NCBI GenBank assembly: GCA_938030835.1
Contig: CALHID010000199.1
Location: 1 to 12,351 of the forward strand
Direction of reading: 5' to 3'
DNA: 12,351 bases
Source of the DNA: an uncultured Actinomyces sp.
Lineage (GTDB): Bacteria > Actinomycetota > Actinomycetes > Actinomycetales > Actinomycetaceae
Part shown: positions 1 to 6,911 of the stretch, one piece after another
How the letters are laid out: each line of letters starts with the position of its first letter
Position numbering within the stretch: the first letter of the stretch is position 1
Translations under genes and position numbers: made by a program
Notes under the pieces: model-generated
The model's input: the letters and a program-made list of their open reading frames with translations, nothing else
The model's database searches: none
What the model was told of the DNA's origin: nothing

Positions 1-1
1 C

Positions 2-2911
2 CTCCACCCGAGCTCGGACGAGCGCACCCCCATGGAAATCCTGCTCCTAGAAGCCAAGCCTGTGCTTGCCAACGCGGACTTCATGGGTATTCCGCAGGCC
101 GAGGCCGTGGCCCGCCGCCTGACCCGCTTCCTGACCGCCGGCGGCAGGGATGCGGCAACCCCCGTCGGTAAGCCCGATCCGAAGCGTTCCCAAGACCTCA
201 TGGAATTGCTCAATATCGGAGATATTCGCGATTTCGATGCCGATCACCAGTGGAAGCGCAGGGTTGGTCGTGACCGCTTGCGCGTACCTTTCGCAGTGAC
301 CCCCGAGGGCATCCCGGTTGTCTTGGACATCAAGGAAGCTGCCCAGCAGGGTATGGGTCCCCACGGCCTGCTGATCGGTGCGACCGGTTCAGGTAAGTCC
401 GAAGTGTTGCGTACCCTGGTTTTGGCCCTGGCGCTTACTCACTCTCCCGAACAGCTCAACTTCGTTTTGGTCGACTTCAAGGGTGGCGCGACCTTTGCGG
501 GCATGTCTGATCTGCCCCACGTCTCGGCCATGATTTCAAACCTGGAATCGGAACTGTCCCTGGTTGATCGTATGGAGGACGCTCTCCACGGCGAAATGGT
601 TCGTCGCCAGGAGATCTTGCGCGACGCAGGCAACTACGCCAACGTCACTGATTATGAAGAGGATCGTTTGGCTGGGAAACACAACTATCCCGTGCTTCCA
701 GCGCTCTTCATCATCCTCGACGAGTTCTCGGAACTTCTGACCGCGAAGCCCGACTTTGGTGAGCTCTTCGTCGCGATTGGTCGTCTGGGCCGCTCATTGT
801 CAATCCACATTCTGCTCTCCTCGCAGCGCCTGGAGTCCGGCAAGCTCAAGGGCTTGGATTCGCACCTGTCCTACCGCATTGGTCTGAAGACCTTCTCCGC
901 CTCTGAATCTCGAGAAGTCCTGGGCGTGACGGACGCCTACGATCTTCCTCCCTACCCGGGTTCGGGCTTCCTCCAGCCGGGTACTGACCAGCTGATCCGT
1001 TTCCGCGCCTCCTACGTCGCAGCCCCGCCGCCGCCTCGTAGCGTTCTACCGAGTGCGCAGGCCGAAACCGCGCGTATTCGCCTGCTGCCTTTCTCGCTGG
1101 GAGAGGTCCTGGATGAGACTCCCGAGGATGACGTTCCCGAGGGCGGCCTCGTTGCTCCCGGCGATGAGCGCTGGGAGGGCATGACGGAAATCGACATCGC
1201 GGTGGCGCGCATGAAGGGCAAGGGAATGCCCGCCCACCAGGTGTGGCTGCCGCCTTTGGATGTTCCCGACACCATGGATTCACTCATGCCGGACCTGGCC
1301 GTGGATCCCGAGCTTGGCTTCATCTCGCACGAATGGCGTGCGAAGGGACCGCTGCATATCCCCATGGGTATCGTCGACCTTCCGCACGAACAGCGGCGCG
1401 AGGTTTTGGAATACGACTTTGCCGGTGCCGGCGGTCACATGTCGATCCTCGGTGGTCCACTTTCAGGTAAGTCGACCGCCTTGCGTTCTGTGGTCATGGC
1501 GCTGTCCCTGACCCATACACCTAAGGAAGTTCAATTCTTCGTCATCGATTTCTCGGGTACTTTTGCCGCTTTCGAGGGTGCCGCTCACGTTGCAGGTGTT
1601 GCCTCTCGAGAGGATGAGGACATCTTGAACCGTATGGTCTCTGAAATTGAGGGCATCATCGAGGACCGCGCTGCCTACTTCCGTGCGAACCGCATCGACT
1701 CCATGGCGACCTATCGTCGAGGCCGTGCACAGGGACGCTTTGACGATGGTTACGGTGATATCTTCCTTATCGTCGACGGCTGGGGAACCCTGCGAAGCGA
1801 CTTCCCTGATGCGGAAGATCGCATTCGCCTCATGGCTGAGCGCGCGCTGTCTTTCGGCGTTCACTTCATTGCCACGGCACTGCGCAAGATGGACTTCCGC
1901 CTTCAGATGCAGGACATTTTCGGCTCCCGCATGGAGCTGCGTATGGGTGATCCTTCGGATTCGGAGTTCCGCCGTGAAAAGGGAAGCAAGGTTCCCGAGG
2001 GGCGCCCGGGCCGCGGCCTGTCGATGACGGGTCACCACATGCTTGTTGCCTTGCCGCGTGCCGATGCGATCCATGATCCTCAAACGATCGGTGAAGGTGT
2101 CGAGGCGACCCTTGTTCGCATCGCTTCTGCGACCGAACCTGGCCCGCGTCTGCGTTTGCTCCCCGAGAAGATCACCGTTTCTCAGATCGAGGCCATTCAT
2201 GGTCCACAGAAGAGGATCGTGCTGGGTCTGGAAGAACGCCGCTTGAGTCCGTGGACTTTCGATCCGGAAAACGAATCGCACATGTACGTTTTTGGCGATG
2301 CGAAGTGCGGAAAGAGCTCTTTCTTGCGCAACTTGGGCAACCAGGTCTTGGCCAAGCCGGGAAGCCGGCGCGCCATGCTAGTCGTTGTCGATGTTCGTCG
2401 CTCCCTGCTGGGCGAGTGGGATGAATCGGATATGCCGATGTATATCTCGAACCGTGATGAGATCTTGGGCAGCATGGAGGCGGTTGCCGAGCAGCTGCGC
2501 ATGCGTCTTCCTGGACCGGACATCACTCCCGAGCAGTTGCGTAAGCGCAACTGGTGGAAGGGATCAGAGGCGTGGGTCTTGGTCGATGACTACGACTTGA
2601 TCTCTACGGGCGGTTTGAGTGGTTCGCCGCTTGCGCCGCTGATTCCGTTGCTATCCCAGGCGCAAGACATTGGCTTCCACTTGGTGATTACTCGCCGTAT
2701 GGGTGGCGCTTCGCGTGCAGCCTACGAGTCTGTTTTGCAGGCCCTGTCTGAACTGTCAGCAACGGGCATCATGATGTCGGGTAACCCCTCAGAGGGTATG
2801 GTCATTGGCCGCGAACGTCCGCGTATGCTTCCCAAGGGTCGAGGCCTGGTCGTCTCGCGCGATCAAGGAACCTTCTTGGCGCAAATGGCGTGGGATGAAC
2901 CGCGAGTCTAA
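2..2911 (+). CDS. eccC: Type VII secretion coupling ATPase EccC, 5' partial
   Basis: Membrane-anchored FtsK/SpoIIIE-type ATPase that recognises and drives export of ESX/WXG100 substrates. The frame is open to the left edge (10 codons precede the first Met at 32), so the N-terminal membrane segment, roughly 350 residues in the family, lies outside the window. Counting from that Met, three ATPase domains are visible. D1 has Walker A GATGSGKSE (116-124) and Walker B FIILDE (226-231) with the catalytic Glu. D2 has Walker A GGPLSGKST (474-482) and FLIVDG near 578-583. D3 has GDAKCGKSS (755-763) and WVLVDD near 848-853. D2 and D3 lack the D-E pair, as is usual for EccC, where D1 is the main active motor and D3 is known to bind the substrate signal. 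The block GMGPHGLLIGATGSGKSE is highly typical of EccC. The gene ends with tandem stops TAA TAG. Its codons are more G/C-rich than those of the following cassettes. Family assignment is very secure. Confidence 0.97.
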   Translation, partial: LHPSSDERTPMEILLLEAKPVLANADFMGIPQAEAVARRLTRFLTAGGRDAATPVGKPDPKRSQDLMELLNIGDIRDFDADHQWKRRVGRDRLRVPFAVTPEGIPVVLDIKEAAQQGMGPHGLLIGATGSGKSEVLRTLVLALALTHSPEQLNFVLVDFKGGATFAGMSDLPHVSAMISNLESELSLVDRMEDALHGEMVRRQEILRDAGNYANVTDYEEDRLAGKHNYPVLPALFIILDEFSELLTAKPDFGELFVAIGRLGRSLSIHILLSSQRLESGKLKGLDSHLSYRIGLKTFSASESREVLGVTDAYDLPPYPGSGFLQPGTDQLIRFRASYVAAPPPPRSVLPSAQAETARIRLLPFSLGEVLDETPEDDVPEGGLVAPGDERWEGMTEIDIAVARMKGKGMPAHQVWLPPLDVPDTMDSLMPDLAVDPELGFISHEWRAKGPLHIPMGIVDLPHEQRREVLEYDFAGAGGHMSILGGPLSGKSTALRSVVMALSLTHTPKEVQFFVIDFSGTFAAFEGAAHVAGVASREDEDILNRMVSEIEGIIEDRAAYFRANRIDSMATYRRGRAQGRFDDGYGDIFLIVDGWGTLRSDFPDAEDRIRLMAERALSFGVHFIATALRKMDFRLQMQDIFGSRMELRMGDPSDSEFRREKGSKVPEGRPGRGLSMTGHHMLVALPRADAIHDPQTIGEGVEATLVRIASATEPGPRLRLLPEKITVSQIEAIHGPQKRIVLGLEERRLSPWTFDPENESHMYVFGDAKCGKSSFLRNLGNQVLAKPGSRRAMLVVVDVRRSLLGEWDESDMPMYISNRDEILGSMEAVAEQLRMRLPGPDITPEQLRKRNWWKGSEAWVLVDDYDLISTGGLSGSPLAPLIPLLSQAQDIGFHLVITRRMGGASRAAYESVLQALSELSATGIMMSGNPSEGMVIGRERPRMLPKGRGLVVSRDQGTFLAQMAWDEPRV

Positions 2912-2993
2912 TAGCCAGAATTCCAAGCTACGTTCGCACACCGGCGTAATCCTTGGGAACTAAGCGGGGATTCTTTCACGAAGCTGAGGTTGA

Positions 2994-3227
2994 CACAGCA
3001 AGACTAAAGAAGCTGGCGGCAAGTATGTCGTCGGCTGCTTTGTCAGCGTCAAGGGTGCTAAACGCGTATCAGACGGCGTGTGCTTGAATTATTTCCGGTG
3101 TTTTGAAGAAGAGGTCGTTGAACTGGTAATTTAATGATCGATCTATTCGCACGCCAAATGGGAATACGAAGGTATTGCTCAGGCAAGTGGTGTTACCACG
3201 TTGGAAAGAGAAGAGTACTTCCAATGA
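2994..3227 (+). pseudogene. Possible decayed reading frame in the gap between eccC and cassette A
   Basis: The 312 bases between eccC and the next start hold no intact gene. One frame reads 46 codons (2994-3131) with coding-like composition, including the stretch GGKYVVGCFVSVKGAKRVSD, then TAA TGA at 3132-3137. It then stays open for 29 more codons (3138-3224, including AKWEYEGIAQASGVTTLERE) to a TGA at 3225-3227. That TGA overlaps the ATG of the cassette A small gene. There is no usable start codon upstream, where a TGA sits at 2991-2993. In an overlapping frame, 2950-3087 encodes an Ala/Ser-rich helical-looking peptide (VDTARLKKLAASMSSAALSA) with at best a TTG start. One reading is the degraded 3' end of a gene formerly coupled to cassette A; chance is the alternative. 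I recognise no family. No clear terminator or promoter is visible. Confidence 0.3.
3203..3215 (+). promoter_or_regulatory. Purine-rich ribosome binding site of small gene A
   Basis: The purine run GGAAAGAGAAGAG ends 8 bases before the ATG at 3224. It supports that start over the in-frame ATG at 3134, which has no comparable site. Confidence 0.5.
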
Positions 3228-3583
3228 CCGGAGCTGAAAAATCGACCGCCGACCAGATTAATTTCGACAGTGCTGGAGTCGGCGTTGTTGCGAATGACCA
3301 GTGGACTGACGCTGACACTCTTGCGGGGATCGGCGCCTCGGCTAAACGTATTTCAACGAGCTCTGTTGCTTTTGCTCTTCCCGGTCCGGGGGGTGAAGGC
3401 CCGAGTGAGTTGCTCCAGGCGGCGAAACATTTTACTGACGCAATGTCGATGGTCGTCTTAGAGTATTCGGACGCTTTTGCGACCTTGGGTTCTGGAGTTG
3501 ATAGTGCTCGTAAGAACTTTGACAGCACTGAGCAGTACAACCGTGAGCGTGCAGCTCGCCTGGGAGTTGAGTGGAACAAATGA
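3224..3583 (+). CDS. Small T7SS partner protein of cassette A (ESAT-6/PE-like, 119 aa)
   Basis: Small, mostly helical acidic protein, probably the chaperone-like heterodimer partner of the large protein encoded directly downstream. This role is inferred from size, ATGA coupling and the eccC neighbourhood. The start at 3224 is chosen over 3134 because the extra 30 residues are Cys/Arg-rich, have no counterpart in the paralogue at 6563, and the later ATG has a purine-rich site. Conserved with that paralogue are an early block QWTDA (W27), a central MSM-VLEYSDA block (residues 75-84) followed by LGSG, and a tail STE-x-YNRE (101-108). There is no W-x-G and no exact YxxxD/E export motif; the closest is FDSTE (99-103). 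No signal peptide or membrane segment is visible. It somewhat resembles small actinobacterial proteins annotated DUF6507, from memory and unverified. Coding status is very secure, function moderate. Confidence 0.85.
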   Translation: MTGAEKSTADQINFDSAGVGVVANDQWTDADTLAGIGASAKRISTSSVAFALPGPGGEGPSELLQAAKHFTDAMSMVVLEYSDAFATLGSGVDSARKNFDSTEQYNRERAARLGVEWNK

Positions 3584-6414
3584 GTGACGTTGATTTTCGT
3601 TCTGGTAGTTCGGCTCTAGAGGCTCCGAAGGCTGTTTCTTCAGCTTCTGAAGTCGCTTCGCATTGGAGGGCAACGGGTTCGGCGTTGGCCAACAATGTCC
3701 AAGCTGTTCAGAATGCCTCGATTCCCACTGAGCAGTGGTCGGGGCAGACAGCTCAGGCCGTTGTTACCGAGATTCAGACGATGGGCACGAAAGTCTCATC
3801 CTTGTCAGGGAAATTCCCTGAGCCAGCGGGTGTGCTGGAAACCTGGAGGGGCGAGGTTGATACTGCTATTTCTGAGGTCAAGACACTTCAGGAAGAGTGG
3901 GATACTGAGCTGAGCAACTATTGCGATAGGGTCGCGCAAATTGAAGCTGATGCTGCAAGCGACCCAGATTATGATCGTGAAGCTGCTTTGGCAAGAGCTC
4001 GTCAGGAGATCATCAGCAAGCAGAGTGATCTTAAAAGTTCGTATGACAAGAAGATTACGGCGCTCAGTACAGCTGCAAGTGAAGCGGCTAAGACAATCAA
4101 TGGAATCGCGGATAGCGTAGTTCCTCGCGACGCCGTAAAGGCTGGACGCAGTGCCGTTGGAGCGGCGATCTTCGGATCGGATACTCCCATTGTTGATAGC
4201 GCTGCAGAGTGGCAATACGCCCAAGAGCTTGCACCAGAGATTGCGGATGCTTTGAAAAAGGAGCCGATGACAGCTGCGGATGTCCGCTTGTTTAACGAAA
4301 AGTACGGCGAGCATCTTTCGAATCCCTATGTTGCTGCTGCTGTAGCGGAGCGTGTGAGTATTGACGATATCAATAAGGCGTCGATTGCTGCTTATGCGAC
4401 TGGATTTGATGACTACGGACAGAGAACAAACAGCTCCTTTGAAGATTTTAACAAGAATCTTGGAGCCTTGATGGTGATGGCAACGGGAGGGAGTAATCTC
4501 TCTGGAAAGACGATTGACGCCCAAGCATCTTTCGATCTCATGTCCGAACACCTGATTGGTAAAGATGGTGCAACGGTCTCCCAGATTTTTGATACGAAAC
4601 TTGATGAATTAAAAGAGAGTGGCTGGACGACGTATACGCATCCCGGCACTCATGTTCGCCCCGAAACGGCACTGTTTGGCTACGATATTTTCGCTCAGCT
4701 TGCGGGGCATGCTGCCAGCGAGAATCCCTCTCTTACACTGAGTGCAAACTTCTACGACAAGCCCTCAGCTGGTTCCTCTGTTTTTGCGGATATTGTTAAA
4801 TTTGATCACGATTCGCAAGGCTACTCCACCAGGCTGGCAAAGGGAGTGAACCCGGGGCTCTACCAATTGTGTGGATGCGATCCCAACCTTCCGGCTGACA
4901 AGGCGCTGCAACGTTTTGATCCAGTGCAAGCGGCACTTGAGCTGTCCGACACGCCGGATGGCTTGGGCGAGAAGAGTGCACCGATCCTTCATCAGAGTGA
5001 AGAGAATCGCCTTGGTGCGTTGAGGCGCGTTCTAGATTCAAATATCGACTTTGATCCGGTTGAGAGCGTGGAGAAAGTCGGTAAACCCTATGACAAAGAC
5101 GCCGAGCCGATGTCTATGGTTCGCTACCTTGTTGCTTGGCGAGGAGGCGCACAATTTGGTGACAGGGCTTTCTATGATCAAGGTGAAGCCTTAGGTGATG
5201 TTCTTGCTGACGCGTCAAGGCCTGGTGCAGAAATTCTCCTCCCTGACCCTCTTGATTACGAAGGTGGAAAGGACTCTGACTCGTACAAAGAGGCTTTACA
5301 GCAGCACAAGATTTGGAAAGAGGACGCACTTCATCGTGCCTCGATTGCGGCGAATACAATGGCCGCATATCAGGAGGGGCTGGACCGGGATAATAACGTC
5401 TGGGGCATGGGCGATAAGATTAAGGGCGAAGATGTTTTTGGTCGCAATAGTGCCCATTTAAGATCTTGGATGGGTTCAATTATTTCGCCGTATGTCAGTG
5501 ATCTTGCCGCAGCGATGAATAACAATAGTGAAGCCGGAATGAGTGCAGGATCGGATGAAGGTGCGCATGGTGCCGTCAATGCAACCTTTACTCGCGACAT
5601 GGTTGAGCGCTTCTCAGGCAAAGGTGGTTTGTTTGAGGACCTGGCTTTTGACCAGCCCAAGGTCATAGATAAAGGCGATCCAAATAATCCCTTGGATGAT
5701 CAGTATGAGAATGGCCGAATACCGGCTTTGAAAGCTGTTCAGATTTCGGCGTTTACGAACTATATGGATGAAGCTGCGAATGTTCTTCATGACCCTAACT
5801 ACGATTCGCGTTTACGTATGGTCAATCGCGTAACTGATAAGTGGACCGAACTTATTCAAGAGACTTTTGATGCGGATGCTGACAGGGATTCCGCAGTTGC
5901 GAGGGATCTGGATAAAACAAATAAGGATACGCGAAAGATTGTAGACTTCATTGTTGAAAAGGTAGCGAAATATGCAGGAAAACAGTTTCCCGGTGCCGAA
6001 GATTTGACAAAGGCGATTGTCAAATCTGCTGCCGGAAAAGCTGAAGACGTCTTTTGGCCGACTGATCACGAAACGAAGGTATGGGCCTCTGAACGTGATG
6101 ACGCGAATAAGTCGGCTCATGAGCTTATGCAACATGGGCTCACCCGTGTCTTGTATGAGTCTCCATATTGGACTGAACGCGCAGGTACTGTTGATGTGTC
6201 GCCGGGGAGCGAGGCATTGGCACGAAAAGGATTGCCGTTCGTCAACGACGATGGCACTTTAGAACCCTATGATTCGTTAACTAAGAAACAGCGCGCCTCG
6301 GTTAACCGCTATTTCATGGGAACAGAAAGTGATTTCCATGATGTGCTGCAGCATCAGTTCGAAACTCAACAAGACGCGAATCAACAAGGACAGGTCCCCC
6401 AGCCGTTACCGTAG
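3580..6414 (+). CDS. Large W-x-G-headed T7SS-associated protein of cassette A (944 aa)
   Basis: Probable large substrate of the EccC system; biochemical role unknown. The start is ATG 3580, overlapping the small gene's stop as ATGA. A GTG at 3571 is possible, but MSDVDFRSG aligns with MADVRSG of the paralogue at 6912. Residues 1-110 form a WXG100-like helical hairpin with EQWSG at 51-55 and a second Trp at 107 (LQEEWD). A helical coiled-coil-like stretch runs to about 180, a linker AVGAAIF sits at 192-198, and a long body follows. Blocks shared with the paralogue include LMVMATGG (297-304), GYD-x-F-x-QLAG (368-376), SVFAD (400-404), LELSDTPD (453-460), MVRYL (513-517), EALGDVL (536-542) and DLAFDQPK (687-694). 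No signal peptide, membrane helix or toxin motif is seen. The C-terminus is Gln/Pro-rich. The layout recalls DUF6571-type proteins (memory only). Codons are more A/T-rich than in eccC. Tandem stops TAG TGA close it. Confidence 0.88.
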   Translation: MSDVDFRSGSSALEAPKAVSSASEVASHWRATGSALANNVQAVQNASIPTEQWSGQTAQAVVTEIQTMGTKVSSLSGKFPEPAGVLETWRGEVDTAISEVKTLQEEWDTELSNYCDRVAQIEADAASDPDYDREAALARARQEIISKQSDLKSSYDKKITALSTAASEAAKTINGIADSVVPRDAVKAGRSAVGAAIFGSDTPIVDSAAEWQYAQELAPEIADALKKEPMTAADVRLFNEKYGEHLSNPYVAAAVAERVSIDDINKASIAAYATGFDDYGQRTNSSFEDFNKNLGALMVMATGGSNLSGKTIDAQASFDLMSEHLIGKDGATVSQIFDTKLDELKESGWTTYTHPGTHVRPETALFGYDIFAQLAGHAASENPSLTLSANFYDKPSAGSSVFADIVKFDHDSQGYSTRLAKGVNPGLYQLCGCDPNLPADKALQRFDPVQAALELSDTPDGLGEKSAPILHQSEENRLGALRRVLDSNIDFDPVESVEKVGKPYDKDAEPMSMVRYLVAWRGGAQFGDRAFYDQGEALGDVLADASRPGAEILLPDPLDYEGGKDSDSYKEALQQHKIWKEDALHRASIAANTMAAYQEGLDRDNNVWGMGDKIKGEDVFGRNSAHLRSWMGSIISPYVSDLAAAMNNNSEAGMSAGSDEGAHGAVNATFTRDMVERFSGKGGLFEDLAFDQPKVIDKGDPNNPLDDQYENGRIPALKAVQISAFTNYMDEAANVLHDPNYDSRLRMVNRVTDKWTELIQETFDADADRDSAVARDLDKTNKDTRKIVDFIVEKVAKYAGKQFPGAEDLTKAIVKSAAGKAEDVFWPTDHETKVWASERDDANKSAHELMQHGLTRVLYESPYWTERAGTVDVSPGSEALARKGLPFVNDDGTLEPYDSLTKKQRASVNRYFMGTESDFHDVLQHQFETQQDANQQGQVPQPLP

Positions 6415-6438
6415 TGAGGGTAGTGGATTTAACTCGTA

Positions 6439-6461
6439 GCTGTTTGCCTGTAAGCAACAGC
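6439..6461 (+). terminator. Small hairpin after the cassette A large gene
   Basis: GCTGTTTGC (6439-6447) can pair with GCAACAGC (6454-6461), with one bulged T and a six-base loop, 24 bases after the stop. It is followed by CTTCAATTT, not a proper T-run. It could be a weak terminator or an attenuating element between the two cassettes, or chance. Confidence 0.3.
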
Positions 6462-6490
6462 CTTCAATTTAGGTTTCCTTAAGGTCGAAA

Positions 6491-6499
6491 TGTTATTCT
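6491..6499 (+). promoter_or_regulatory. Possible extended -10 promoter for cassette B
   Basis: TGTTATTCT matches an extended -10 (TGn followed by TATTCT, 4 of 6 to TATAAT) about 64 bases before the small gene B start. I see no good -35. A second weak -10-like TAACAT lies at 6507-6512. Between this site and the start is a short hairpin, CGCG-CTT-CGCG (6529-6539). Together these could give cassette B its own transcription start, but the evidence is thin. Confidence 0.25.
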
Positions 6500-6551
6500 T
6501 CAACGGTAACATACGACCGATGGTGATCCGCGCTTCGCGTGTTCGAGCATT

Positions 6552-6557
6552 GAGAGG
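6552..6557 (+). promoter_or_regulatory. Ribosome binding site of small gene B
   Basis: GAGAGG ends 5 bases before the ATG at 6563, and is the clearest Shine-Dalgarno match of the + strand genes. It fixes this start. Confidence 0.6.
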
Positions 6558-6562
6558 TTCAA

Positions 6563-6910
6563 ATGACGACTATTAGCTTCGACCGTGGGGCTCTTGGGAT
6601 TGTTGAAAAAGCGCAATGGACAGATGCCGAAGATCTTGGACAGGTCGGGGCAGCAGTGGGCAAACTTAATACCTACGGCGTGGCGGTTGATCTCCCGGAG
6701 GGAGACAATGCTGGCGTTGCAGCGTTACGTGCAGCTCTGGATAAGTTTCGTGACTATATGAGCATGGCAGTGCTTGAGTACTCTGATGCATGCTCGCTTC
6801 TTGGCTCTGGTATTGCCAGTTATTCTGAAGATGCTGATTCGACAGAAACATACAATCGTGAAGCAACGCGTACAGCAGCTTCACGTCTAGGCGTGGGGGA
6901 GTATCTCTGA
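6563..6910 (+). CDS. Small T7SS partner protein of cassette B (ESAT-6/PE-like, 115 aa)
   Basis: Paralogue of the 119-aa protein at 3224 and probably the partner of the large protein starting one base after its stop (TGA, T, then ATG at 6912). It has the same order of blocks: QWTDA (18-22, W19), MSMAVLEYSDA (66-76), LGSG (80-83) and STETYNRE (93-100). It lacks W-x-G and an exact YxxxD/E motif; the nearest candidate region is YSEDADSTE (88-96). Predicted as a short helical hairpin from its Ala/Leu/charged pattern, with no signal peptide or membrane helix. The role as co-secreted or chaperone-like partner is inferred from context and from the behaviour of ESX pairs in general. It is ten residues shorter than its sister at the N-terminus, before the QWTDA block lines up. 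The frame is certain, the function moderate. Confidence 0.86.
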   Translation: MTTISFDRGALGIVEKAQWTDAEDLGQVGAAVGKLNTYGVAVDLPEGDNAGVAALRAALDKFRDYMSMAVLEYSDACSLLGSGIASYSEDADSTETYNREATRTAASRLGVGEYL

Positions 6911-6911
6911 T

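Noticed and set aside
1463..2281. 272-codon open frame on the minus strand inside eccC
   Set aside because: Antisense to the certain EccC frame, His/Arg-rich, with no motif or ribosome site; a shadow of codon bias.
2990..2995. TTGACA as a -35 box for cassette A
   Set aside because: No TATAAT-like hexamer lies 16-19 bases downstream; a perfect -35 alone is not enough.
3134..3223. Upstream ATG that would add 30 residues to small protein A
   Set aside because: The extension is Cys/Arg-rich, has no ribosome site and no match in the paralogue; the ATG at 3224 follows a purine-rich site.
3571..3579. GTG start for large protein A
   Set aside because: It would add three residues absent from the paralogue; ATG 3580 gives the aligned MSDV/MADV start and an ATGA overlap.
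3805..4551. 248-codon minus-strand open frame inside large gene A
   Set aside because: Antisense to a well supported gene conserved with its paralogue; the composition (Ser/Arg/Ile-rich) is typical of a shadow frame.
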